Positions 8,257 through 15,211 of a stretch of DNA of 15,220 bases are shown here, piece by piece (the first letter of the stretch is position 1; every line of letters begins with the position of its first letter). Source of the stretch: Butyrivibrio sp. (GTDB lineage: Bacteria; Bacillota_A; Clostridia; Lachnospirales; Lachnospiraceae); the NCBI GenBank assembly GCA_024690635.1, contig JAILOW010000171.1, positions 1 through 15,220 on the forward strand, given 5' to 3'. Under the pieces are notes generated by a model. The model had not been told where the DNA came from and did not search any database. It saw only the letters and a list, made by a program, of their open reading frames with translations. Both the position numbers and the translations under genes were made by a program.

Positions 8257-8676
8257 ATGGTTCAGTTAATTGTTGGGAAAAAGGGTAAAGGAAAGACCAA
8301 ATGCTTGTTGGACAAGGTTAACAACGAAGTTAAAAATGTTCTGGGAAGTGTTGTTTTCCTGGACAAGAACACCAAGCACATGTACGAGCTTAATAACAAA
8401 ATAAGACTTATTGTAGTTCCAGACTTCATGATCACAAATCCTGATGAGTTTATCGGATTTGTAAGCGGCATTATTTCACAGGACCATGATCTCCAGCAAA
8501 TGTACTTTGATAGTTTCATGAATATCTCCTGCCTTGAGGGCAAGGATATCACACCCACACTTGAAAAGCTTGAGCAGTTGGGCGAGAAGTTCGGCATTGA
8601 GTTTGTGCTCAGCATGTCAATGGACGAGTCAGAGCTTCCTGAAGCTGTTAAGTCAAAAGTAGTTATTTCACTTTGA
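8257..8676 (+). CDS. Small P-loop NTPase-like protein of unknown function
   Basis: This 139-residue protein begins with a textbook Walker A motif, GKKGKGKT (7-14), after a short hydrophobic strand (VQLIV). VVFLD (32-36) is a possible Walker B-like strand but is close to Walker A, so I am not sure of it. There is no signal peptide or membrane helix. It is much smaller than full NTPases such as PilT, a name I recall being given to similar short proteins in Lachnospiraceae; there is no evidence here for a role in pili. The start is ATG 8257 because AGGAGGG (8243-8249) sits 7 bases upstream; the ATG at 8251 is too close to it. It has its own promoter and precedes the HlyD-like and sepF genes, suggesting but not proving a link with cell division. 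Function unknown. Confidence 0.85.
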   Translation: MVQLIVGKKGKGKTKCLLDKVNNEVKNVLGSVVFLDKNTKHMYELNNKIRLIVVPDFMITNPDEFIGFVSGIISQDHDLQQMYFDSFMNISCLEGKDITPTLEKLEQLGEKFGIEFVLSMSMDESELPEAVKSKVVISL

Positions 8677-8699
8677 TAAAAAATAAATATGAAATCAAT

Positions 8700-8727
8700 T
8701 ATAAGCCGCGGCTATCCGCGGCTTATA
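8700..8727 (+). terminator. Perfect GC-rich stem-loop, possible weak terminator
   Basis: Twelve bases at 8700-8711 pair perfectly with 8716-8727 around a CTAT loop; the core is AGCCGCGG/CCGCGGCT. No run of T follows (TTCTGAAAAAAG), so it is not a standard intrinsic terminator on the + strand. It may be a partial terminator, an mRNA processing or stability element, or a protein site between the P-loop and HlyD-like genes. Confidence 0.5.
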
Positions 8728-8761
8728 TTCTGAAAAAAGTAATTTAAGGAATGAGTTTTTG

Positions 8762-10348
8762 ATGGCAGAAAAGAATAGCCAAAAGGTCACTAAATATCCC
8801 AAGAATCTGAATAATATCAACATTGGTATGATATTCTTTGCTGTAATGGCAATCTATATCATTATCAGTGTGCTTACATATCTTAGGCGTGATCATATTG
8901 TTGGTTACCAGGTTATGGACGGATCTCTTTCTACCAACAACATCTATAATGCTGTTGCTGTACGTACTGAAAAGGTTGTTGAAAGTGATACCGCCGGCTA
9001 TGTAAACTATTTTGCGGCAGAGGGCGGCAGAGTAGCTGTAGGCAATCTGGTTTATACCGTAGATGAATCAGGGCAGCTTTTGGACTATCTAAAATCCCAG
9101 GGATCTGAGCAGGTAGCGTTAACTGATAACGATATGACCGAGTTAAGGTCTCAGATCGTTAACTTTGAATCCGGCTTTGATCCTCACAACTTTCACACTG
9201 TTTATGATTTCAAGGTAAGCCTTGACGGTACTGTTCAGAAGCTTTCAAACAGCAGTATTTTGAACAATATTCAGTCTCTTAATGCAAGTAGCGGTACATT
9301 GCAGGCTATTGGCTATAAATATGCTCAGGATACCGGTATTGTTGTTTATTCTGTTGACGGATACGAAGATCTTACTCTTGAAAAGATGAATTCATCCATA
9401 TTGGATGAAAAGACCTACGAAAAGAAGCAGCTTATCAACAATCAGTTGGTTAAATCAGGAGACCCTGTTTACAAGCTCTGCACTAATGAAGAGTGGTCTG
9501 TGATCATAGAAGAAGATGATCCTGAGAAAGTAGCTGAACTTGAAGAACTTGAATATGTTAAGGTAAGATTCATCAAGAATCAGGATGAATCCTGGGGAAA
9601 AGTAAAGACCTTTACCAATGAAGAAGGAAAAACCTTTGTCAGCTTTTCTTTTACCAATTCCATGGTCACATTTTGCAGGGACAGGTTCCTCAACGTAGAG
9701 CTTATTACTGAGGATGAAAAGGGTCTGAAAATACCCAATTCATCTATAGTTGAAAAGAGATTTTTCCTTATTCCCAAGGATTACTGCATTAAAAACAATG
9801 ACGGTTCCACCGGAGTATTAAAAACAAAATACGATGAACAGGGCAATGAGACAACGGAATTTATCTCAGCTGAGATCTACAACGAGACAAATACCGAGTT
9901 TTACATAGATATGGATGTACTTCGATCAGGAGACGTGCTTATAAAAACCGATTCCAATGACAGATATACTCTCGGAAAAACGGATGATCTTATCGGTGTT
10001 TACAATATCAACAAAGGATATGCTGACTTCAGGCAGGTAAAGATCCTTTATCAGAATGAAGAGTACTCTATAGTTAAGTCCAATACAACCTATGGCCTTA
10101 ATGTATATGATTACATAGTTCTGGATGCCGAAACAGTTGATAAGAACGCCAAGAGCGCTGCCGGAGCAGCCGGAATGAGCATTTCAGATGAAGAGAAAAC
10201 TGATGAACCCGATGTCTCCAATGATAATGAAGCATCCTCTGAGGATACTGAAGAAATACAAGCTTCTGCAGAGGGATCTTCGGAAGAAAGTGCTGAAAGT
10301 ACAGGCGATGCAAGTGCTGATAATATTAGCTCGGATGAGCCTCAATGA
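8762..10348 (+). CDS. Membrane-anchored HlyD-like protein beside sepF
   Basis: This 528-residue protein has a cytoplasmic basic N-terminus, one membrane helix at about 21-41, and a long extracytoplasmic part. Residues 76-103 (including SDTAGYVNYFAAEGGRVAVG) resemble the half-barrel biotinyl-lipoyl motif of HlyD/RND adaptor proteins, as does LVKSGDPVYKL near 235. IPNSSIVEKRFFLIPKDY near 325-343 resembles the adaptor beta-barrel region. The long alpha-helical hairpin of true efflux adaptors is not evident. From about residue 473 the tail is rich in Glu, Asp and Ser. No transporter ATPase or outer partner is nearby, so export is doubtful; the gene lies between a P-loop gene and sepF, a place I recall for such proteins in Lachnospiraceae, which suggests a role at the division site or wall. 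The ATG is preferred over TTG 8759; AAGGA is 11 bases upstream. Confidence 0.8.
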   Translation: MAEKNSQKVTKYPKNLNNINIGMIFFAVMAIYIIISVLTYLRRDHIVGYQVMDGSLSTNNIYNAVAVRTEKVVESDTAGYVNYFAAEGGRVAVGNLVYTVDESGQLLDYLKSQGSEQVALTDNDMTELRSQIVNFESGFDPHNFHTVYDFKVSLDGTVQKLSNSSILNNIQSLNASSGTLQAIGYKYAQDTGIVVYSVDGYEDLTLEKMNSSILDEKTYEKKQLINNQLVKSGDPVYKLCTNEEWSVIIEEDDPEKVAELEELEYVKVRFIKNQDESWGKVKTFTNEEGKTFVSFSFTNSMVTFCRDRFLNVELITEDEKGLKIPNSSIVEKRFFLIPKDYCIKNNDGSTGVLKTKYDEQGNETTEFISAEIYNETNTEFYIDMDVLRSGDVLIKTDSNDRYTLGKTDDLIGVYNINKGYADFRQVKILYQNEEYSIVKSNTTYGLNVYDYIVLDAETVDKNAKSAAGAAGMSISDEEKTDEPDVSNDNEASSEDTEEIQASAEGSSEESAESTGDASADNISSDEPQ

Positions 10349-10352
10349 TTGA

Positions 10353-10381
10353 CAGACATAGTAAAATTAAGTTATTATAAT
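10353..10381 (+). promoter_or_regulatory. Sigma-A-type promoter for sepF
   Basis: TATAAT at 10376-10381 is preceded at 17 bases by CAGACA (10353-10358, four of six). A perfect TTGACA at 10349-10354 overlaps but would need a 21-base spacer. It sits right after the stop codon of the HlyD-like gene and would give a leader of about 35 bases before sepF. Confidence 0.65.
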
Positions 10382-10421
10382 AGTTGATTTTGTTGGGAAT
10401 AAAGGTGAGGAGTATAACAAC

Positions 10422-10940
10422 ATGAGCGTAATGGATAAGTTTTTAAGAGCTATTCAGCTTAACGGGGAAGACGATGGGTACTATGATGAAGACGATACCC
10501 AGTCCAGTGTTGAATCCATCAATAACGCAGCACCTATCGGTAAGGACGATCCCAGTATTGATGCGTCTGATGATAAAGTAAAGAAGATTACAAGTCCCAA
10601 AACAGCACCTTCCAGATCCAAAAAGGCTCTTTCAGCCGCAGGAATGGAGGTTTGTGTAATTAAACCCACATCTGTTGAGGATGCCAGGGAGATTACAGAG
10701 ACACTGCTTGCAAATCGCACAGTAGTACTTAATCTTGAAGGACTTGATGTAGATATAGCACAGAGGATCATTGATTTTACTTCAGGTTCCACATTTGCTA
10801 TTTCAGGTAATCTTCAGAAGATCTCAAGATACATATTTATCATCACCCCTGCTACTGTAGATATTTCAGGTGATTTCCAGAACATATTAAGCGGAACCTT
10901 CGGAGGCGGTATTTCAGAAGGTCCACAACAGATTGATTAA
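10422..10940 (+). CDS. sepF: Cell division protein SepF
   Basis: This 172-residue protein is SepF, a membrane-binding partner of FtsZ that anchors and aligns the Z ring in Firmicutes. The N-terminus MSVMDKFLRAIQL fits the short amphipathic membrane helix. Residues 15-72 form an acidic then Ser/Lys-rich linker. The SepF fold (DUF552) runs from about 75 to 160, with VVLNLEGLD (101-109), AQRIIDFTSGSTFAISG (113-129) and TPATVDISGD (142-151). Length is normal. The start is supported by GGTGAGGAG (10404-10412), 9 bases upstream. In Bacillus sepF lies between ylmE and ylmG/ylmH/divIVA; none of these is next to it here. It has its own promoter and is followed by an intrinsic terminator, so it may be expressed as a single gene. 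Confidence 0.95.
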   Translation: MSVMDKFLRAIQLNGEDDGYYDEDDTQSSVESINNAAPIGKDDPSIDASDDKVKKITSPKTAPSRSKKALSAAGMEVCVIKPTSVEDAREITETLLANRTVVLNLEGLDVDIAQRIIDFTSGSTFAISGNLQKISRYIFIITPATVDISGDFQNILSGTFGGGISEGPQQID

Positions 10941-10946
10941 AGATTT

Positions 10947-10982
10947 AAGAGCTGTTGACGAATGACCTGTCAACAGCTTTTT
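10947..10982 (+). terminator. Intrinsic terminator after sepF
   Basis: AGCTGTTGAC (10950-10959) pairs perfectly with GTCAACAGCT (10969-10978) around a 9-base loop, and AAG before the stem can extend it into the T run TTTTT (10978-10982). The hairpin ends only about 32 bases before the aroB start codon, with no clear promoter between them, so aroB may depend on read-through. Confidence 0.85.
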
Positions 10983-11014
10983 ATCATATTACAGAACAAA
11001 GGATAAAATATATC

Positions 11015-12106
11015 ATGGTCGTTAATTTTGAAGAAAAGCCCTGCTACGAGATAGTATTTGAAAAGGATTTTGAAGGACTTTCCGAAAAGGTAAAGGCCCT
11101 TGGCTTTGAAGGAAGAAGGATCTGCATTGTTACCGATTCAAATGTTGAAAAGCTCTACTCAAAAGAAGTTTCTGAAAAACTTAAAGATATAGCTTCAACA
11201 GTACTTATTTATGCTATTCCTGCCGGAGAAGAAAACAAGAATCTAAAAGAGATCGAAAAGATCTATGAGGTTCTTATCGAAAACCACTTCGACAGACATG
11301 ATCTTTTGGTGGCTCTTGGAGGAGGAGTTGTTGGAGATATGTGCGGCTTTACAGCAGCAACCTACCTTCGCGGAATCTCTTTTATCCAGATACCCACTAC
11401 GCTTCTTGCTCAGACAGACAGCTCCATTGGAGGCAAGACAGGCGTTGATTTTAATGGATACAAGAACATGGTTGGCGCTTTCTATATGCCAAGGCTTGTT
11501 TATATGAATGTTTCCGTATTAAAGACTCTTGATGAAAGGCAGTATGCCTCAGGATTTGCTGAGGTCATGAAACACGGCCTTATAAAGGATCAGGATTTTT
11601 ATACATGGCTTATTGAGAATATGTATGAGATCGGAGACAGAGAAGAAGAGACTCTTCTTGAGATGGTTCAGAAAAGCTGTGACATCAAAAGAACTGTTGT
11701 TGAAAAGGACCCTCATGAAAAGGGGGACAGAGCTCTTTTGAACTTCGGACATACTCTTGGTCATGCTATAGAAAAAACCAAGAACTTTACTCTTTCTCAT
11801 GGCGAATGCGTAGCTCTTGGCTGCGTAGCTGCAGCCTTTATTTCATGGAAAAAACAGCTGATATCCATGGAAGAGTATTACGAAATCAGAGATATGTTTG
11901 TTCCTTTTAACCTTCCAATCTCCGTTACGGATATTGATAAGAAAAAGGTCATTGAAAATGCAAGGTCCGATAAGAAGAGTGATAAAGACATGATCAGATT
12001 TATTCTTCTTAAAAAGATCGGAAAAGCATTTATCGATACTACTGTTACGGAAGATGAGATGAATGCTGCTCTTGATGAAATAATCTATATTGAAAATAAT
12101 GATTGA
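11015..12106 (+). CDS. aroB: 3-dehydroquinate synthase
   Basis: This 363-residue protein catalyses the second step of the shikimate pathway, closing DAHP to 3-dehydroquinate with NAD and a divalent metal. Seen are the NAD-binding GGGVVGD (102-108), the family block IPTTLLAQTDSSIGGKTGVD (126-145) with the active-site Lys141, and the metal ligands Glu183 (GFAEVMKHG), His246 (NFGHTLGHA) and His262 (HGE). Length is standard. The ATG at 11015 is chosen because AAAGGA lies 11 bases upstream; the frame stays open back to 10955, but that region is the sepF terminator hairpin. lspA follows with its ATG 15 bp after the aroB stop. An aromatic-pathway gene between sepF and lspA is out of place for the usual ylm cluster; no other aro gene is in view. 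Confidence 0.96.
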   Translation: MVVNFEEKPCYEIVFEKDFEGLSEKVKALGFEGRRICIVTDSNVEKLYSKEVSEKLKDIASTVLIYAIPAGEENKNLKEIEKIYEVLIENHFDRHDLLVALGGGVVGDMCGFTAATYLRGISFIQIPTTLLAQTDSSIGGKTGVDFNGYKNMVGAFYMPRLVYMNVSVLKTLDERQYASGFAEVMKHGLIKDQDFYTWLIENMYEIGDREEETLLEMVQKSCDIKRTVVEKDPHEKGDRALLNFGHTLGHAIEKTKNFTLSHGECVALGCVAAAFISWKKQLISMEEYYEIRDMFVPFNLPISVTDIDKKKVIENARSDKKSDKDMIRFILLKKIGKAFIDTTVTEDEMNAALDEIIYIENND

Positions 12107-12120
12107 TTTTGAGGTTATTT

Positions 12121-12663
12121 ATGAATACCAAGCTTTCTAAGAAAAAGAAATTATTCCTTTTATCGGATATAGTGCTTATCATACTTTTGATCGTCCTGGA
12201 TCAATTCACCAAACATCTTGCTGTAAAGAATCTTCAGGACAAACCCGCATTTAAGATAATTGACGGAGTTTTGGAGCTTAACTTTTTAAAGAACAGCGGC
12301 GCTGCTTTTGGTATGCTCCAGAATCAGAAAGTATTCTTTATTCTGGTGGCAGTTCTTATAATGCTGATCATTGCTTATGTTCTTTTCAGAATGCCTGATG
12401 ATAAAAAGTACAATATCATGCATATTCTTCTTGTTATGATGGCAAGCGGAGCTGCCGGAAATATGATCGACAGGATCAGACAGGACTATGTTGTTGATTT
12501 CATTTACTTTGTTATTATAAATTTCCCGATCTTTAATGTTGCGGATATTTATGTTACGGTTTCAACATTTTTGTTTGTGATACTTTTCCTTTTTTATTAC
12601 AAGGAGAATGATTTCAGTTTCCTTAGCTTTAGACAGCAAAAGAAATTCAGGGAGATAAAATGA
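12121..12663 (+). CDS. lspA: Lipoprotein signal peptidase (signal peptidase II)
   Basis: This 180-residue integral membrane aspartic protease cleaves signal peptides from lipid-modified prolipoproteins, so it would process the lipoprotein carboxypeptidase encoded upstream. Four membrane helices are evident. Family boxes seen are LDQFTK (26-31), KNSGAAFG (57-64), GNMIDRIR (113-120) with catalytic Asp117, and FNVADIY (138-144) with catalytic Asp142. The C-terminus carries a slightly extended basic tail (FRQQKKFREIK). The ATG at 12121 is chosen since GAGG lies 6 bases upstream; in-frame TTG codons at 12103 and 12109 lack this spacing. The stop overlaps the rluD start as ATGA, a typical translational-coupling arrangement, and lspA-rluD is a common Firmicute pair. 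Confidence 0.96.
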   Translation: MNTKLSKKKKLFLLSDIVLIILLIVLDQFTKHLAVKNLQDKPAFKIIDGVLELNFLKNSGAAFGMLQNQKVFFILVAVLIMLIIAYVLFRMPDDKKYNIMHILLVMMASGAAGNMIDRIRQDYVVDFIYFVIINFPIFNVADIYVTVSTFLFVILFLFYYKENDFSFLSFRQQKKFREIK

Positions 12664-13595
12664 GCGAATTTGAAGGCGACAGATTCGATTTTATTGTTAC
12701 CGATGAATATGATGGCATGAGGATCGATAAGCTTATTTCCGAGCTTTTGGATTCTCTTTCAAGATCTTATATCAAAAAACTGATCGACGACGGAAAGGTC
12801 TTTTGCAACGGTAAAAAGGTCAAGGCAAGCTACAATGTGAAGGAAAACGACTCCATTGAGATGGAGATTCCTCCTGTTGAGATCCCCAAGATAGTTCCGG
12901 AGGATATTCCTCTTGATATTCTTTATGAAGATGATGACGTACTGGTTGTAAATAAGCCAAAGGGCATGGTGGTTCATCCGGCGGCAGGTCATTATACAGG
13001 AACCCTTGTAAATGCTGTCATGCATCATTGCAGGGATAATCTTTCCGGTATAAACGGTGTTCTTCGCCCGGGTATCGTTCACAGGATAGATAAGGATACT
13101 ACGGGATCGGTCATTATCTGTAAAAACGATAATTCCCACAAGTCAATCGCACAGCAGCTTAAGGAACATTCCATCAACAGGATTTATCATGCAATTTGCT
13201 ACGGCATCATCAAAGAAGATGAGGGCTTTGTGGAAGCGCCCATTGGAAGAAGTGCAACTGACAGAAAGAAGATGGCCGTTGTAAAGCAGGGCGGAAAAGA
13301 TGCATATACCAATTATCGCGTTTTAAAGCGATTTGAGCAGGACGGATTTACTTATGTGGAATGCAGACTTAAAACCGGCAGAACTCACCAGATTCGTGTC
13401 CATATGGCTCATATCGGGCATCCACTTTTGGGGGATGAGGTTTATGCCCCCGGCAGAAAAAGTAAGTTTAAGACTGACGGGCAGTGCCTTCACGCCAAAA
13501 TCCTTGGTTTTAAGCATCCTGTTTCAGGTGAATATATTGAGACAGATGCCGGACTTCCGGAGTATTTTTCTCATTTGATAGATGTGCTCAAATAG
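12660..13595 (+). CDS. RluD/YlyB-type large-subunit rRNA pseudouridine synthase
   Basis: This 311-residue RluA-family enzyme converts uridine to pseudouridine in RNA, probably 23S rRNA. Residues about 20-70 form an S4 RNA-binding domain (MRIDKLISELL, IDDGKVFCNGKKVK). The catalytic domain follows: YEDDDVLVVNKPKGMVVHP (89-107), the active-site motif HRIDKDTTG (141-149) with catalytic Asp144, and GRTHQIRVHMAHIGHPLLGD near 240-259. The start is fixed by AGGGAG (12649-12654), 5 bases before the ATG, and overlaps the lspA stop by 4 bp. RluD modifies helix 69 in E. coli; the exact target of this clostridial paralogue cannot be told from sequence, so no symbol is given. The promoter of the next gene lies inside its 3' end. 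Confidence 0.94.
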   Translation: MSEFEGDRFDFIVTDEYDGMRIDKLISELLDSLSRSYIKKLIDDGKVFCNGKKVKASYNVKENDSIEMEIPPVEIPKIVPEDIPLDILYEDDDVLVVNKPKGMVVHPAAGHYTGTLVNAVMHHCRDNLSGINGVLRPGIVHRIDKDTTGSVIICKNDNSHKSIAQQLKEHSINRIYHAICYGIIKEDEGFVEAPIGRSATDRKKMAVVKQGGKDAYTNYRVLKRFEQDGFTYVECRLKTGRTHQIRVHMAHIGHPLLGDEVYAPGRKSKFKTDGQCLHAKILGFKHPVSGEYIETDAGLPEYFSHLIDVLK

Positions 13596-13603
13596 TTTAA
13601 AAT
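13575..13603 (+). promoter_or_regulatory. Sigma-A-type promoter inside the end of the pseudouridine synthase gene
   Basis: TTGATA (13575-13580) and TAAAAT (13598-13603) are separated by exactly 17 bases, each matching five of six consensus positions. Transcription would start near 13610, about 36 bases before the kinase-like gene. I see no terminator between the two genes, so part of the transcript may come from upstream. Confidence 0.7.
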
Positions 13604-13645
13604 ATATATAGGATCTACTACTACATAATAAGGCAGGTGATAGTT

Positions 13646-14275
13646 ATGAATACTATAATTACCATAGGCCGTCAATTCGGCTCCGGAGGAAGAGAAATCG
13701 GAGAGAAGGTCGCTGAGCATTTTGGAATCAAATGCTATGACAAGGAGCTGCTCTCAAGAGCAGCCAAGGAAAGTGGCTTTTGTGAAGAAATGATACAAAA
13801 CCACGACGAAAGACCTACCAACTCATTTTTATACAATCTGGTGATGGATACATATTCTTTTGGCTACAATTCTTCAAGCTTTGTAGATATGCCCATCAGC
13901 CACAAAGTTTTTCTTGCACAGTTTGATACTATCAAAAAGATCGCAGACGAGGGCCCCTGCGTTATAGTCGGAAGGTGCGCCGATTATGCATTAAGCGATT
14001 ATGAGAATGTTCTTAATCTTTTTGTCCATGCGGATGAAGATTTTAAGATCAAAAATCTTAGAAGCAGGTTCTCGGATATCTCTTCAGACGATAAAGCAAG
14101 AGAGATGATGAATAAAAAGGACAAGCAGAGACAGAGCTATTACAATTATTATTCTTCAAAAAAATGGGGAAGAGCGGACAGCTACGATCTTTGCATCAAT
14201 TCCGGAATACTTGGTATTGACGGAACAGTGGATTTTATCATTCAGTATATAAACGCTTTTGAAAACAATAAATAA
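13646..14275 (+). CDS. Cytidylate-kinase-like family protein
   Basis: This 209-residue soluble protein belongs to the cytidylate-kinase-like family (AAA_33/Cmk-like nucleoside kinase fold), not to canonical Cmk. The N-terminal nucleotide-binding loop reads ITIGRQFGSGGREIG (5-19); the usual P-loop Lys is absent and Arg16 may stand in, which I recall as a trait of the family. CVIVGRCADY (105-114) is the second family signature, and the C-terminal half has a basic lid-like segment (KKDKQRQSYYNYYSSKKWG, 157-175). The natural substrate is unknown; a nucleotide or small-molecule kinase role is inferred. The ATG at 13646 follows AGGTG by 6 bases and is preferred over GTG 13637. A promoter and a strong terminator frame it as a single-gene unit. 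Confidence 0.88.
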   Translation: MNTIITIGRQFGSGGREIGEKVAEHFGIKCYDKELLSRAAKESGFCEEMIQNHDERPTNSFLYNLVMDTYSFGYNSSSFVDMPISHKVFLAQFDTIKKIADEGPCVIVGRCADYALSDYENVLNLFVHADEDFKIKNLRSRFSDISSDDKAREMMNKKDKQRQSYYNYYSSKKWGRADSYDLCINSGILGIDGTVDFIIQYINAFENNK

Positions 14276-14284
14276 TGAATACGT

Positions 14285-14334
14285 GAAATAAACTTCCGAA
14301 GTGCTTAAACGCTTTACGGAAGTTTATTTCTTTT
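14285..14334 (+). terminator. Strong intrinsic terminator after the kinase-like gene
   Basis: GAAATAAACTTCCG (14285-14298) pairs perfectly with CGGAAGTTTATTTC (14317-14330). Inside it AAGTG and CGCTT form a further inner stem around CTTAAA. TTTT follows directly. Because the A-rich 5' arm mirrors the T-rich 3' arm, the hairpin could also act on the opposite strand. Confidence 0.9.
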
Positions 14335-14378
14335 GGGCCTTATTTAATAGTTATTTAATATCTTAATTAAATAGTGGG

Positions 14379-14387
14379 TGTTATACT
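14379..14387 (+). promoter_or_regulatory. Extended -10 promoter for the last complete gene
   Basis: TGTTATACT has the TGn extension followed by TATACT (five of six). No good -35 lies at 17 bases upstream, as is usual for extended -10 promoters. The transcript would start near 14394, giving an unusually long leader of about 97 bases before the ATG at 14491. Confidence 0.5.
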
Positions 14388-14448
14388 AAAACAAAATATA
14401 GGCATCTTATGCGAATTTGACTTTACGTGTAACTTTTTTTTTATTTCC

Positions 14449-14468
14449 CCGCAGAAAGGATTTTGCGG
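14449..14468 (+). promoter_or_regulatory. Leader hairpin exposing AGGA upstream of the Shine-Dalgarno
   Basis: CCGCAGAA (14449-14456) pairs with TTTTGCGG (14461-14468), with one G-U pair, leaving loop AGGA. It lies 8 bases before AAGGAGG (14477-14483), the ribosome binding site. A GGA in a hairpin loop followed by a GGA in the Shine-Dalgarno is the layout of CsrA-repressed leaders such as Bacillus subtilis hag. The role here is inferred. Confidence 0.4.
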
Positions 14469-14490
14469 TATCATTCAAGGAGGAAAACAT

Positions 14491-15075
14491 ATGGCTGGCG
14501 GAATAAGCGGTAATATTAACCAGTTGCTTAGAAATGAGCAGAAAATCGGCTTCAAAACCGAAAGCTCCGGCGTTAAAAAGCCCGGTTCCGGAGCAGAGAA
14601 AGCTAAAAATGTTAAAAACGCCGATAATAAATTTGGCGACAGTGCAATTTACAAGCTTTCACCTGAAGCTGAAATGTATGGCAAAGTAGTTGATCTGCTT
14701 CAAAAGAAGTATGAAAATGCCGATGTGTTCGTTGCAGGCTCCGATGATGATCTTTCCAAGATCGGAGGAGAGCTTGAATACAGCATCATTCTTAATGAAG
14801 ATGAGATGAAACTGCTTGCATCTGATGATCCCAAGGATAAAGAAGCAAAAGACAAGCTTATGGGACAGATCGATGAAGCCATGAATGCCATCAAGTCGCT
14901 TAGTGAGAAGATCGGTGAAAACACAGAAGAAACCGATGAAATTGCAAATTTCGGACTTAAGTTTGACAAGAATGGCAAGATCAATTTCTTTGCTGATATC
15001 AACGGCAAAAACTATGGAGCTGATTCCATGGATTCTCTGATCCAGAGCCTTATGGCTGACAAATCAAAAGAATAA
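14491..15075 (+). CDS. Uncharacterised soluble protein, possibly DUF6033-like
   Basis: This 194-residue protein is hydrophilic, has no cysteine, no signal peptide and no membrane helix. Residues 1-50 are low-complexity and rich in Gly, Lys, Asn and Ser. The core from about 53 (YKLSPEAEMYGKVVDLL, KKYENADVFVAGSDDDL, ELEYSIILNEDEMKLLASDD) to about 140 is helical with two likely strands; residues 153-176 look like a short beta hairpin (FGLKFDKNGKINFFADINGK). The pattern reminds me of DUF6033 proteins of Lachnospiraceae, a link from memory and not certain. Function unknown. The start is firm: AAGGAGG lies 7 bases before ATG 14491; the open frame reaches GTG 14374 but that part is leader. It is a single-gene unit with a long leader and a strong terminator. 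Confidence 0.8.
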   Translation: MAGGISGNINQLLRNEQKIGFKTESSGVKKPGSGAEKAKNVKNADNKFGDSAIYKLSPEAEMYGKVVDLLQKKYENADVFVAGSDDDLSKIGGELEYSIILNEDEMKLLASDDPKDKEAKDKLMGQIDEAMNAIKSLSEKIGENTEETDEIANFGLKFDKNGKINFFADINGKNYGADSMDSLIQSLMADKSKE

Positions 15076-15087
15076 TGAAAAACATTC

Positions 15088-15140
15088 GGCCGTCGCTTCT
15101 ATAAATGATGAAGTGGCGGCCCTATTTTTATGTTTTTTTT
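15088..15140 (+). terminator. Intrinsic terminator after the uncharacterised gene
   Basis: GGCCGTCGCTTC (15088-15099) pairs with GAAGTGGCGGCC (15110-15121), with two G-U pairs and a 10-base loop, followed by TATTTTTATG and eight T. Stem and T run make this a convincing rho-independent terminator. Confidence 0.9.
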
Positions 15141-15211
15141 ATGGCAAAAGGCAGTTATTTCAAGTAAAATAACATTGTGTATGATCGATTGGAAAATTAT
15201 TGAGGTTATAA

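Noticed and set aside
8673..8702. Possible promoter TTGATA...AATTAT for the HlyD-like gene
   Set aside because: The spacing and -10 box are poor, and the transcript would start inside the 12-bp hairpin.
10955..11014. Upstream extension of aroB from 10955
   Set aside because: This stretch is the 3' part of the sepF terminator hairpin and its T run; the extension does not resemble AroB.
14421..14442. Terminator-like element TTACGTGTAA plus nine T in the leader
   Set aside because: The self-complementary part has only four base pairs with a two-base loop, too weak for an intrinsic terminator.
14374..14490. Extended start of the last complete gene at GTG 14374
   Set aside because: It overlaps the -10 box and leader hairpin and has no ribosome binding site; ATG 14491 has a strong one.
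14700..15008. Open frame of 102 codons on the opposite strand
   Set aside because: Its Ser/Leu-rich translation is the antisense of an acidic coding region with good signals on the + strand; no ribosome binding site or family likeness.
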